Source: Symbiodinium natans
Lineage: Eukaryota; Sar; Dinophyceae; Suessiales; Symbiodiniaceae
Reading direction: 5' to 3'
Length of the DNA: 64,000 nt
Assembly: GCA_905221605.1 (NCBI GenBank)
Contig: CAJNDS010002163.1
Location: 499,001-563,000 of the forward strand
Shown: in pieces, positions 39,930 through 50,315 of the stretch
Layout: each line of letters opens with the position of its first letter
Position numbering within the stretch: the stretch's first letter is position 1
Made by a program: the position numbers and the translations under genes
The notes under the pieces: generated by a model
The model's database searches: none
The model's input: the letters and a program-made list of their open reading frames with translations, nothing else
Told to the model about the DNA's origin: nothing

Positions 39930-40235
39930 CAAAACGCCTTAAACCCCAAACCCAAACCCTAGCCCAAACTTCCAAGCACTAAGCCCCAAAACCCAACCTC
40001 TGACATCCAATTGCACCCACCCCCACAACATGACGATTTTGGACTTCCCGAAGCCCAGGCCTATACACCAAAGCCCAAGCCCCTGAAACCCGAACTCCGA
40101 AACCATAAACCCTAAACCCTAAACCCTCAACCCTCAACCCTCAACCCTCAACCCTAACCCCAAACACCAAACCCCAAACCCTAAACCCCAAACCCTAAAC
40201 CCCAAACCCTAAACCCTAAACCCGAAACCCCTGCA
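39930..40235 (-). repeat. Long CCCTAAA/CCCTCAA/CCCCAAA region
   Basis: Degenerate words to 40100, then CCCTAAA, a block of CCCTCAA (about five), and alternating CCCCAAA and CCCTAAA to 40225. The alternation of two unit types has a 14 bp period. Confidence 0.9.
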
Positions 40236-40334
40236 AAAACCCCAGGAGTGGCCGCTTCTTGGAGATTTGCGGCTCCTGGGATCCCACGAAAGATGTCCGG
40301 AGCCTGGCATGGCCCAAGAGCCCTGAAGCCCGCT

Positions 40335-40430
40335 TAGGGTTTGGGGCTTGGGGTCTAGGGTTTAGGGTTTAGGGTTCAGGGTTTAGGGTTTAGGATTTAG
40401 GATTTAGGGGGTTTAGAGTTTAGAGCCTTC
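40335..40430 (+). repeat. TTTAGGG tract, opposite sense to the preceding one
   Basis: TTTGGGG, TCTAGGG, TTTAGGG, TTCAGGG and TTTAGGA units. Confidence 0.85.
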
Positions 40431-41160
40431 GCCGTTGTTCTGTCATCGTTGTCGAAGCAGCGTCCACACATCCCGGGAAGCCGAACCCAGAACAACAACA
40501 AGCCGCTATCCGGGCGCAGGTCGGTTTGTGTGTCTACAGTGGGCGTAGCCGAAATCGAATCTCTACTCGGGGAAGCCAGGGTGTGAACTTTCGCCCGTGA
40601 CATCTTGCAATCTTTTTCCGACATGGAGCATCTGCTTGGGCAGAGCTGGTTTCTATGACTCCGTATTCTTGGTGCAAGTGGCATTTACATGGGCAAAGCC
40701 ATGTTCATGTGGCCATGATGTATCCGATGGCAGCCGTGCAACCAAAGCTGATGTGACCAAAGCCGGCCCCAACAAACCCTCAACCATTAACCGTCAGCTA
40801 CGGCTGCAGAGACCATTTGAGGGAAGCCACCGGGTCTAGCAGATGCAACAAGGGCTGTCTCTGAATCTACCAGAGCAACCCGCAGCCCTGTAGCTTAAGA
40901 AAGTTAGTCCGTGCCCGAGAATGAAGATATGATACAAGAATGAAGGTCCCTGCTACTCCTTCTGAAATTTAACCTCAAGCTCTACAGGGCTCTCTGTCAA
41001 CCTCAACTCCTAAAGCTTCCCTATGAACCTGTAAAGCCTAAGCCGCCAAACCCTCATGAAGCCCCTGGGCCCCAACTCGCAGCGCGTATCGCTGTCGCAG
41101 TTCGATGATCCGAGCTCCCTGATCCTGTATGCGGATCGACTTGTTTACTGGCTGAGGCCC
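40430..41160. other. Unique sequence; weak open frames
   Basis: Frames at 40397-40684 (-) and 40597-40839 (+) overlap on opposite strands and neither has a recognisable motif. Confidence 0.4.
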
Positions 41161-41345
41161 GGTTCAGGGTTGAGGCTTGGGGGGGGGTGGGGGTTGAGGA
41201 AAGAAGTGGGCGGCTCTGCTGTGTCTTCGGTTTGATGCCTGGAAGGATGCCAGGAGGTTTGTGCTGCTTATTTGGTCCGTCCTCTGATTTTCTGGTCCTT
41301 TTCTCGGTACTGTACCTTAGACTGTGCAAGGGCAAGAATTATCGT

Positions 41346-41371
41346 GGGGGGGGGGAGGGGGGGGGGGGGGG
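41346..41371 (+). repeat. Poly-G run with a single A
   Basis: Ten G, one A, then fifteen G. Confidence 0.95.
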
Positions 41372-41784
41372 CGAACCTAACTTGGTGCTGTTGTCCGATC
41401 TGCCTGCTGTGACGTAACTTTATTACTGAAGCTACCCCCACCCCGAATCTTCAAAAAAAGTCCAGTCGGAACACGAGATGTAGTATCCGCGGAGTTCGAG
41501 TTATGCATCCTTCACGGGTTCGGCTGGCTGCTTATGAAGCTTACGATGCATTTGGGGCTTGGGTTGTTAGGGATGTTGCTTCGGTCTCGTGGAAGGGCTG
41601 GACAGACACCTGTCCACAATGCTCTGCAACACGCACGTCCTGCACGGCTTGTTTGGCTCAAGAAATCCTGGGCCTTACTCCTTCCGAGACGTCCTCCAGT
41701 ATTCACACTAGCCTCAGGACCCCCCTCGCAAACTCCAGACCTTCAATCTGAACTGGCTTCTTTGGGTTAAGGGTTCACAGTTAG

Positions 41785-41845
41785 GTCCCTAAACCCTAAA
41801 GCCTATTAGGGTTTAGGGTTTAGGGTTTACGGTCCTAAACCACAA
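41785..41845. repeat. Back-to-back inverted telomere motifs
   Basis: CCCTAAACCCTAAAGCCTA is followed directly by TTAGGGTTTAGGGTTTAGGG. The two arms can fold as a hairpin. The order is opposite to a telomere fusion. Confidence 0.85.
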
Positions 41846-41849
41846 CAGG

Positions 41850-42420
41850 CTGAACCACTAGAAGCTCGCCTCGGCTGCGGAAAGGTTCGGCGCACAGCCC
41901 ACGGATCAAGTGGCAAGTTTCCTGGACCTTGCGGGCATCATTCGCAGGCGCCGTTGAGGGTTTGTCCATATTTTGTCTAGAGTGATCTCTACCCCCCTAA
42001 AACCTAGGGCGACTAGCTTACCTTGTGCTCAAGGTACATGCCCCTGTTGACTTTTATTCTTGAGCATTCCTTTGTTTGAGTCGCTTCTTGGAGTCAACCT
42101 TAAACCCTTAACCCTGGCGACCAGGACTCTTGGCGTCCGCCGAGGTAGTTACCCGGTCTCTCGCAGAGCGAATTCCCCAGCGGTCGCCCCGAACCCTACC
42201 CCGAACCTCGATTCCTAGGGCTTAACGTTTCTGACCCCCTAAATGCGAACTCCAAACTCCGAAAACCTCGAACGGCCAAATCCCGCCATAAGCTCCTTAA
42301 ATTTATCTTGACTGCGGAGGACCGGCGACAACCCCAAGCGTGGAGAGTGGGAGTGGCGAATCGACCCGAACTCCGGCCCTGAGGCTTGGGTTCAGGGTTT
42401 GTTTGGGGTTAAGGGTTTGG
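41850..42420. other. Unique sequence with few motif words
   Basis: Isolated CCCTAAAC-like words near 42100 and 42200. No gene is supported. Confidence 0.5.
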
Positions 42421-42450
42421 GGGCTAGGCCCTGCTTAGCGGCTTAGGGGT

Positions 42451-42999
42451 GTGGAGGGTTTAGGGAGTTCAGGGAATTGCGGTGGGTGGGCGGGGGGGGG
42501 GAGGGGTTGGCGGGCTTCAGGTCTCTCAGCAACCTTGGTTTCCCCCCAGCCCCTTCCCCCCAAAAAACATGGAGAACTATGGAAACCACGTAGCTTCGTG
42601 TACTTGCGAAGTTCGGAAGCATTGGGAGCTGCTGGCGTCTTCAGCCTCATAGGAGCACGTCATGTCCCAATACAGGCGGACAGGTGGAGCTGCTTTGGTT
42701 TACTTTGTTTACTTCGTTTAGTTGTGGTGTTGCTTGTTGATTCGGTCCCAGCATCTTCTTCACTCGGAAACACATCCAGATGCTTTGTTGCCCACATGGG
42801 TTTCAATAAGTTGCGGAGCATGGCACTGACAGCTTCCAAGCACCTAAAGCCCCCCTTCCTGGCAAGGCACCCGAGGGCTGGTCCTACAACTTGCCACACA
42901 AGGTGCGGCAGGGGGGGGGGGGGGTTTGCGGGGTGCTCTTTGAAAAATCAAAGGATGTATCAGTCCTATCCCCAACACGCTGAATTTGAGCCCCTTTAA
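42451..42999 (+). CDS. 182-codon open frame crossing two G runs; doubtful
   Basis: The frame begins in a TTTAGGG-derived segment and crosses G-rich runs at about 42491-42500 and 42911-42924, which give glycine runs. The middle (VVVLLVDSVPASSSLGN) includes a short hydrophobic stretch. About one such length is expected by chance in the window. No domain recognised. Confidence 0.12.
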   Translation: MEGLGSSGNCGGWAGGGRGWRASGLSATLVSPQPLPPKKHGELWKPRSFVYLRSSEALGAAGVFSLIGARHVPIQADRWSCFGLLCLLRLVVVLLVDSVPASSSLGNTSRCFVAHMGFNKLRSMALTASKHLKPPFLARHPRAGPTTCHTRCGRGGGGFAGCSLKNQRMYQSYPQHAEFEPL

Positions 43000-43139
43000 C
43001 TTTCTGAAACCCGAAGATTAGAACCCCGAGGCAGCCACAAGCCCAAGGCCTCTACGAAAAGCTCTCCCTGGCAGGGTTTAGAACGTCCCTGAAGTCTAGG
43101 ATTAAGGCTATGCATCGGGTTTTTCTGGGGCAGGAGGTA

Positions 43140-43320
43140 GAGGACCTCTTTTTTTTTTTGGGCGGGGGGCGGGGGGGGCGGGGGCATGGCTCTAACCCTC
43201 AAGGTTTCCCAAAACCCTGAACCCTAAACCCTCTAACCCCAATTTCAGGGATCCTATGAGTTAAGTAACCCCGACTCTAGACCCTAAACCCTAAACCGTG
43301 GCAAGACCCTGGCCCTGCCA
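43140..43320. repeat. T11/G-rich junction and CCCTAAA motifs
   Basis: A T run followed by G runs broken by C (43150-43185), then CCCTAAA units at 43205-43240 and 43280-43298. Confidence 0.8.
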
Positions 43321-43406
43321 GGAGAGAGTCAGCTGCAGAATCTGGATTTGGAGTTCCCAAAAGAGCCCTACACCCCTTACTTAAGGACCAGGGAACCCTG
43401 CAGCAT

Positions 43407-43492
43407 ACGAAGGATCCCTATATGGTTTATGTCACATTCCTTAGTTGTTACGAAGGACCCCTATGTGCTTTGTGGCACATTCCTTAGTTGGT
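43407..43492 (+). repeat. Tandem duplication of a 43 bp unit
   Basis: Two adjacent 43 bp copies share ACGAAGGA.CCCTAT and CACATTCCTTAGTTG, with about 85% identity by eye. Confidence 0.9.
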
Positions 43493-43613
43493 GGGGTTTT
43501 CGGCTCGCTGGAGTTCTGCCGGTTGCTTTCTAAAGGTTGCAGCTAGACAGTTGCAGGTCACCTGGGGCAACAAGCCTCGCATTCACCTGACCAAAGGACC
43601 GCGGCACAAGCTT

Positions 43614-43629
43614 GGGGGGGGGGGGGGGG
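43614..43629 (+). repeat. Poly-G run (16 G)
   Basis: Uninterrupted G run. Confidence 0.95.
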
Positions 43630-43914
43630 TCATGTTGTGGGGACCATTATGGAATTAGGCAGTTTCGGTTCAGGGACCCCAGAAACTTCCGCATTGGCAT
43701 GATTTAGGCTAGAAGAGGGGAGGGTCTCAGAGGCTCTATGCCATCAGTTCCAAATACTCGCAACCTCAAGCATCCTTCACCATCGTTCCGTTTAAAGGGC
43801 TTTAGGGGCTTTGGGCTTTCGGCTTGGGGTGTGTTAAACGCTTCAGGGTTTTTGCTGTAGAGCATGGGTTCTTAGGGCGTCAGAGTTTAGGGTTGTGGTT
43901 CGTGATGTTTCGTT

Positions 43915-43938
43915 TCGGGCTTTAGGGTTTAGGGTTTT

Positions 43939-43969
<31 letters not shown>

Positions 43970-43985
43970 GGGGGGGCGGGGGGGT
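43915..43985 (+). repeat. TTTAGGG motifs, T14 then G28
   Basis: Two TTTAGGG units pass straight into a T run (43935-43948) and 28 G (43949-43976), as if the unit's own T and G parts had each expanded. Confidence 0.9.
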
Positions 43986-44221
43986 AGGGGAGTGGGGGTT
44001 TGGTGTTTGGTTTGTCGTGGGGTAAGAGCATTGGGGGTTTGCTTTGTCTCACAGCAAAGAAAGGTTCCCCTTGTTTCCTGCGGTTGCAGAATATCCTCCA
44101 CGTCTTGTGTGGGTGGAGGGTCCAGAACCCTAAACCCCGAAGACCCGAAGCCCTTGAGGCAAACTGGGCGGCCGAGTGAATCAAGTTCGCAAGATCGCGC
44201 TGATCGAGAGGCAGGGGATGG

Positions 44222-44342
44222 GTAGCTCCCCCCAAACGAGCAGTCCCCAACCAGCAGCCCCCCAAATAAATCTGCCCCAGAGCTCTAGAATCCCCATTCC
44301 GGGAACCCCCGCAAGAGGGTACCCCTATTTTCAGAAATCCCC
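44222..44342 (+). mobile_element. Family D element, copy 3
   Basis: GGAACCCCCGCAAGAGGGTA and CCCCTATTTTCAGAAATCC match the right ends of copies 1 and 2. The left boundary is uncertain; the interior has CCCCCCAAATAAATC. Confidence 0.6.
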
Positions 44343-44424
44343 ATATGGGCAAATGTGGATCCATAGGGCTTGAGGCTCATCTTGGTCTTGCTTAGGTTGT
44401 TTACCTGGCTTCTTCACGCCGCCC

Positions 44425-44515
44425 TCAACCCTAAATCCTAAACCCTAAACCCTAAACCCTAAACCCTAAACCCTAAACCCTAAACCCTAAACCCTAAACC
44501 TAGACCCTAAAACCT
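44425..44515 (-). repeat. CCCTAAA tract (about eleven units)
   Basis: Nearly perfect CCCTAAA units with CCTAAAT and CCTAGA at the edges. Confidence 0.95.
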
Positions 44516-44589
44516 ACCATGCTTTCGGGCTCTGGTGTTCAACCCCTCCTCGGCTTTGCGCAAGCCTTCAAGGAAGCTGTTTGACGAAC

Positions 44590-45130
44590 TGGTTGGGTTC
44601 GTACATCTTGTATGACAAGATAAAGAGTTTAAAACATAACAATGGCACAAGTTATTCTCAGAATGTTGTTAGTAGTAATGAAAATGATGAAAATCAAAAG
44701 CACTTGTTATTCAATTTATGGACGGTATTAAACGCTAAACCGTGAGTCTACTGTTTTTCTGTTGCTGATTTTGTTGCTGCTATTGCGGTTGTCATCGTGC
44801 TACTGGAGTATTGTGTTTATGCTGACAGATTGTTATACTTGCTATTGCTCTTGTACACCTGTGCTGTTATACTGCTTCGCTATGCTTATACAGTACCGTT
44901 CTGCTGATAGAGTTCAGTATTGTGGTGTATTGATCTTGTTGTGTATACTGCTGTACTTGTATTGTTACACTGCTGTAGCGTAACGTGTTGTTATGTTGTA
45001 GTTTTGTAATTCCATCATTGCCAAAACTATGCTTGGGATTGTTGCTAATCCTGCTATTGTGATTGCTGTTTGCTTTGTGGTTACTACGGCCTTTGCTTCA
45101 TATGTGTACTGTTTCTTGCATGTTTGCCAG
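44590..45130. repeat. Degenerate TTG/CTG-rich low-complexity region
   Basis: About 500 bases with many TTGTT, GTTGCTG, TGCTGTTAT and TGTTATACTG words but no strict period, and no telomere motifs. It resembles the shorter stretch at 13540-13650. A 73-codon frame here is rich in Leu/Tyr/Cys because of composition. Confidence 0.6.
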
Positions 45131-45519
45131 ACCCTCCGGGATAAGAGTTAAAATGGGATCCACCCTGCCAAGGGCACGCCACACTTCAGAGTAACCGTAC
45201 TGTTCTCCCACATGAAACTTCTCCCACGTGAAACAGGACAAAAAGCCTGACATAGGTGTACTGCGAAGGTTCTTGTTGACTGCTTGACTGCTTGAAAGCT
45301 CCTGCTGCAGTTGTTAGCCGTCCTCTGAGTACGTTTTGCTTTTGTTTAGGGTGATGACTCTTGGTAGGGTTGAAGGAGCAAGCAGCGTAGCCAAAAGAGC
45401 TTCCGCGCTACCTCTGCTGGCTCTTCCAAAGAAAGAACAGCCCAAAGACTCCCGGCGAGAGGCGCTATTCAGAAACCCCGAGGTTGCTGGAGTAATCACC
45501 GGTTTAGAGTTTAGAAAGT

Positions 45520-45575
45520 AGAAAGTTTAGGGTTTAGGGTTTAGGGTTTAGGGTTTAGGGTTTAGGGTTCGGGCG
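45520..45575 (+). repeat. TTTAGGG tract
   Basis: About seven perfect units. Confidence 0.95.
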
Positions 45576-46440
45576 GTTGGGCGATGAAGGGGCGGGCTGC
45601 TAGCCTAACATCTTGCTTGGACTGGCAGCTCCTGAAGCCTAAACCACCAACACCACAACGGCAGGTACGGCTTCCGAGGCTATACCAGGATTCCGATTGA
45701 CGAGGCACGTGAAAATGGCAAATGGAGGGCACCCTCAAATCTCCCGCTGCCACCGACACTGAAAGGCTTATGGAGTCAACAGGTTTAAGTTTTGCAGCTC
45801 AGGCCTCCTAACCCCTAAACCATAAACCTGTAACCTTAAGCCCTCAACACCAAACCCTCGCTAGACATCAGGTGTCGATCCCTGCACCCCTACTCCCGTA
45901 AGCCCTCATCGGTGCAACCGGTTGCGGTTTGAGGTTTGAGGGTTGTGGTTCGAGGGTTGAGGGTTGTGCTGTTCGAGGGTTGAGCGTTGAGGGTTGAGGG
46001 CTGAACACTGAAACCCTAAACCCCCGAGCCGCACCCAACCTCCCTGGAAACCCTTGAATCCTGAATGCCCTAGAAAGGAGTTTCAATCCTTAAGTTTTGG
46101 GGGCTTAGGGTTCAGGGTCGAGGGCGTTTAGGGGAGCTCCTACACCCCACAACACTCAAGGTGGCGGCGAGCGACCCACTGACCAAGTCGCCCCTTCTGG
46201 AGGTCGCCTGGACAAACAGGGCTTTAGGGCTACAAGGCTTAGTCCTTTAGGGGTTTAGCAGGTTTTTAAAGGGGTTTGGGGTTTCGGTTTTAGGGCTGGC
46301 GGCTAGATGTTCAAAGGTAGGGTGTTTAAGGGTTTGGCCCTTGTCAGGATGTGGGGTTAGGGGCGCAGTGCCGAGGGTTTACGTAGGGCTTTGTGGGGTT
46401 GTGGTTTGTTTCAGATTCAGGAGGCTCCAGGCTAGGAAAA
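45575..46440. repeat. Unique DNA with GGGTTGA-type and TTTAGGG words
   Basis: Between 45920 and 46005 the unit drifts to GGGTTGA/GGTTTGA (about ten). CCCTAAAC-type words flank it, and GGGTTTAG variants recur at 46090-46430. Confidence 0.7.
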
Positions 46441-46944
46441 TTGAGGGTGAGGGCAAGGACTTATGGGTCAGGGCTTAAGCAGAGGGATCCTATCGTAGTA
46501 CCTAGAGTCATGACGCACCAGTACGGACACGGTTGTGGGCTGTGGTTATTTAAGTTCCGAACCCTAAAGCCTAAAGCAACCACACTTCTCAGAAAATGCT
46601 CGGCTATGGAGGCCTTCCCGAACACCGACCTGCCGGTGTCCTTGCCTCGGAAAAGGGTTAGGGCTTACCCAGGGCTAAGCGTGTGCCTTTAAGAAGGGTT
46701 TAAGTAGACTCATGTCCTTTTGCAGAGCATGGTGTTCTGCAGAAGAAGTTTGGGAGTTGGGGAGTCGGGGATGTTCATTCCGACGCTGTGAGGTACGAAT
46801 GAGCGCAGTAGCTTGCAAGGGCAGCAGTTCTCACCGCGGCTCCATCCGTCACAAGGTCTGGTAACGCACTAGCACTCGGACGTATTGATGCTTCTTGACA
46901 TCCTGAGAACACTGCCTGTGTTACATGGCACACTCGATTCTCTG

Positions 46945-47270
46945 CAAGGATATACATATACATATACATACACATATACATATACATGTACATATACATA
47001 TATATATATGTATGTATACATATATATATATATATGTGTGTGTATATATATATATATATATATGTATATGTGTATGTGTGTATGTGTGTATGTATGTATG
47101 TATGTATGTATGTATGTATGTATGTATGTATGTATGTATGTATGTATGTATGTATGTATGTATGTATGTATGTATGTATGTATGTAGGTATGTATGTATG
47201 TATGTATGTATGTGTATATATATGTATATATGTATTTATTCATTTGTTTATTTGTTTGTTCATTTATGTG
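46945..47270 (+). repeat. Compound TA/TG/TATG microsatellite (about 320 bp)
   Basis: ATACAT words, then (TA)n, (TG)n and about 32 TATG units (47085-47212), then ATTTATT words. Long open frames on both strands here read Tyr/Val/Cys/Met or Ile/His/Thr repeats and are artefacts. Confidence 0.95.
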
Positions 47271-47279
47271 CATGTGCCG

Positions 47280-48010
47280 ATGTACTGTTTAAAAGGTCAA
47301 CGCATCCACACCGATGTTTCTTGCCACTTTGTGGTAGGACCTGGTAGGGTGTTGGCGGATGGCAGATTCCGCCTGGAGATGGAGACAGTGTGGAAAGCAA
47401 AAAGGTCAGCTTGACGCTCACTGCCTGAAGTTGGCTGGCCACAAGATCCTCAACAAAGCCTTACCTACGGGAACATGACTTGTAGCCTTAAAAAGGGGAC
47501 ACGTTCCTAAATCAGTGTGTGTTTTTCCCTGCTCAAGGCAATCGCCAGGTTACCTTAGGTAAGCCCCTATTAAGCATCTCAAAATCCCCTCGCTGTTCTG
47601 GTACGGGTGCGAGAGTCAGCATGTGCGATAGACGCCATCGAATGAGCCGTCCTGGGCTCATGGTGTAGGGCTGTGTGTTTATAAGGCCACTACCGTAAAC
47701 CCCACGCCACAAACGCAGATCAGCGATGTACAATCTCAAGCCAGCTGGTGCATCCCCAAGAACTACGAGAAAGCCTCTTCATAGCGAGCTTCGGAAAGCC
47801 GAATGAATGTGAACCCTGACCCTCAAATGCTTGAGGGGTTAAGGTTTAGAGTTCAACCTTGCCTACTGGAACCTTAGCGTTTATCGTCGTGAAGGAACTC
47901 CTATGTGTGGTGACGTACTGTCGCTCTTGGGCAGGAGCCGGGAAGTAATCCCAAGTGAGTTGAGGGCAAGCTCTGAATCCTGAGCCTCCAGGATCAACCG
48001 GAGCTTGTGT
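47280..48010. other. Unique sequence, nothing recognised
   Basis: One possible small inverted pair (GGGAACATGACTTG...GACACGTTCC, 47469-47507) resembles TIR-element ends but is too weak to call. Confidence 0.45.
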
Positions 48011-48021
48011 TCCTGACACAT

Positions 48022-48102
48022 AAGGGTTTAGGGTGTAGGGTTTAGGGTTTCAGAGTTTTGGGTTTAGGGTTTAGGGTTTAGGGTTTAGGGTTTAGGGTGG
48101 TT
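48022..48102 (+). repeat. TTTAGGG tract
   Basis: About ten units, including TGTAGGG and TTTCAGAG variants. Confidence 0.9.
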
Positions 48103-48254
48103 CAGTGTTCTTTCGGCCTTCTGGCTTCGATACACCCATCGACCAGGGAAAAGATTCTGTGGAGGTGATGTGGGACGAGCCCAGCCAGAGCTACTTCTTC
48201 CACAACCAGGCACCTTGTGAGAACGAAGGGGGCGAGCTTGGGTATTGGACCCTT

Positions 48255-48335
48255 AGCCCTAAACCCCAAAACCCTAAACCCTAAACCCTGAACCCTAAAC
48301 CCTATGTGAAAACCCTAAACCTTACCCAACCCCCT
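48255..48335 (-). repeat. CCCTAAA tract
   Basis: About eight units with CCCTGAA and CCCTATG variants. Confidence 0.9.
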
Positions 48336-48498
48336 ACAAATCGCGCACAAGGCACAGGGCCCAGTGGGCCTCGGGAGTTCTATTTCCGGACATTGTTTGT
48401 ACACATTATATAAGGCAGTGCAGAATTGATGCAACAAAAGATAATGTTTAGGGTTCAGGGATGTTAGTCATTTTTTGAAACCCTATAAGCTTCCTGCT

Positions 48499-48570
48499 TG
48501 AAGGTTCATGGGTAGTTAGGACTGGGGTTCTCTGTAGGGCAACGAGAGCATGCCTGGTTATGACTGTACT
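48499..48570 (+). mobile_element. Family I left-end fragment
   Basis: TGAAGGTTCATGGGTAGTTA and CTGGTTATGAC match 33748-33835. The right end is not found, and the match stops where the next hairpin element starts. Confidence 0.6.
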
Positions 48571-48640
48571 TGGGGGGGGTGCTTAAGTCAGGAGCCTCAA
48601 TAAGTACCAATAATAGAACTACAATGCCAAGCACCCCCAA
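48570..48640. mobile_element. 71 bp hairpin element
   Basis: TTGGGGGGGGTGCTT and CCAAGCACCCCCAA are inverted copies. The element abuts the broken family I copy. Confidence 0.5.
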
Positions 48641-48984
48641 TACCCAGTAGTCAGTGGTTCGGGCTTAGGGTTTTAGGGTTCAGACACTACGATTTAGAAG
48701 TTTAAAGTATCGGGGGCTTTGGGAATACAGACCTTTGCGCGGTACTTCCTTTTCCTGGCTCCCGCCTCCGTGAAATTCGCTCCAGCCGCACCGGTGTCTG
48801 ATCGAAAGCTCCTACCTAGAACAACCTTGTACGTCAAAAAGGTACACAAGGTACCAGGTTAACAACCCCAGGCTCTCAACCAAAAAGCTCCTCAACGAAG
48901 GTAGACATCCTTTGTTGAGGGTAGTAACAGCTCTCGACGTTCCTCAGTTCCTGACCCTGGCGACACAAAGCTCAGGAATTAGGG

Positions 48985-49036
48985 TTGAACCCTAAACCCT
49001 AAACCCTAAACCCTGAGGGTTTAGGGGTTTAGGGTG
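48985..49036. repeat. Back-to-back inverted telomere motifs
   Basis: Four CCCTAAA units are followed, after GAG, by GGTTTAGGGGTTTAGGG. It is hairpin-forming, with the same order as at 41785-41845. Confidence 0.9.
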
Positions 49037-49151
49037 CCAGGAGACAGAGGCTTCCCAGTGGGAAATACCGCGTGCCTCCAGCTGCACATATTTCGTAGGC
49101 TTTGATGCTCAACGAGCTTGGCCACAAGGTAAATGAGAAGTAAGGTCATGG

Positions 49152-49205
49152 GTTCAGGGTTTAGGGTTTAGGGTTTAGGGTCTAGGGTTTAGGGTTTAGG
49201 GTTGC
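49152..49205 (+). repeat. TTTAGGG tract
   Basis: About seven units, one changed to TCTAGGG. Confidence 0.95.
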
Positions 49206-49542
49206 TTTCACAAGGCATCGCATGACAACCAGTCATTGTTTCTGGAAACCGCACGTTTGGCCTTTCAGGGTTCTGAGCTCTTGCGGAAAAATAGTGCAAC
49301 GCCAAAAACGCACCTTTATTGTGATGGTTACTTGGCTCGCCCTGCGCTGTGCAGTAGGATGTCACGTATCATCGCACCGGCAGCGGCTCTCAGTCGTACT
49401 ATGCCTTTGCGGATCAGCGCCCAACATCCCAAGACGTAAAGCCGGTAAAGCCCACACACCCCAGTCCGCAAACCCGAAGCCCTCAAACAAAAAGGCCCCG
49501 AAGCCCTCCTGAAGCCCTTGAAAGTCTTGGACAGCCCTTAAA

Positions 49543-49625
49543 GTTTACATTTTTTGGGATACTATAATCCCCTATAGAACCGAAAGTGTGCACTTTTTGG
49601 GGCCTTATGAACTCAGCAACTAAGA
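49543..49625 (+). mobile_element. Dispersed repeat family G, copy 1 (about 83 bp)
   Basis: Shares TTTTTTGGGATACTAT, TCCCCTATAGAAC, GAAAGTGT and CCTTATGAACTCAGCAACTA with 56526-56609, at about 85-90% identity by eye. No terminal inverted repeat is evident. Confidence 0.8.
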
Positions 49626-49702
49626 AGCCCCCTAAACCCTAAACCCCCATACCTGTCGACCTGTGCCCGTCCCAGGCTCTGCCGGCTGTTGGGACGTGCA
49701 CT

Positions 49703-49783
49703 GGTCCGAGGCCTTCAGGGAAGCGATTGGGGCTTCCTAAACCCTAAACCCTAAACCCTAAACCCTAAACCGGGCCTCGGACC
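49703..49783 (-). repeat. CCCTAAA tract between 11 bp inverted repeats
   Basis: GGTCCGAGGCC at 49703-49713 and GGCCTCGGACC at 49773-49783 are perfect inverted copies enclosing about five CCCTAAA units and 25 bases of unique DNA. Confidence 0.85.
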
Positions 49784-50017
49784 TCGGAGGTTCCTGATTC
49801 AGGCTGAGGGGGGCTCAAGGGTTCCTGGTGTTTCAGGGGCTTCGGGTTTGGGTTTTTGGTACGAGGTTAGGATGCATGTGGCTTCAGAGGGCTCAGAGCT
49901 TGGGTTAGGACTGAAAAGAGTTCGGGACACAAAGAACGGACTTTCAGCTTTCGAGCCGGTCTATGTTGAACTAGCTGCCAGTATTCGAGCCTTGCACATG
50001 CAGGCTCTCTTTGCTTC

Positions 50018-50130
50018 TTGCTAGCCCAGTGATACCCTTTTCCCCTTTTTTTTGGTTCAAGGTACGTACCCTGATACAGTAACCAACCCAAAAAAGGGTG
50101 CCCCAATAATCGCAGGTTCCTGGGCTACCA
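50018..50130 (+). mobile_element. Family B TIR element, copy 6 (113 bp)
   Basis: TTGCTAGCCCAGTGATACCC, AGTAACCAACCCAAAAAAGG and GGTTCCTGGGCTACCA match the reference copy. Confidence 0.85.
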
Positions 50131-50282
50131 GGGCTTCCTGTTGGCACCAGCCCAGTCTACTTGGGGTCCCTCAAGCAACGCCCCGCGCCCGCAAAGCCAT
50201 GAAGATGTCGGTCAGGAGCATGTGGCCTGGTTCTTCGTTCATCGGCTGCCTTGCTGCACCACAACACGAGAAGCCCAAACCC

Positions 50283-50315
50283 AGAGCTTAGGGTTTAGGG
50301 TTTAGGGCTTAGGAC
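50283..50315 (+). repeat. Short TTTAGGG tract
   Basis: Three or four units ending GCTTAGG. Confidence 0.85.

Noticed and set aside
41650-41670. TTTGGCTCAAG, matching the 3' end of the dinoflagellate spliced leader
   Set aside because: Only 11 bases match and the upstream half does not. One such match is not surprising in 64 kb, so it is not used as evidence for the organism.
46869-47414. Open frames of 100-142 codons in all phases
   Set aside because: Translation of the TA/TG/TATG microsatellite.
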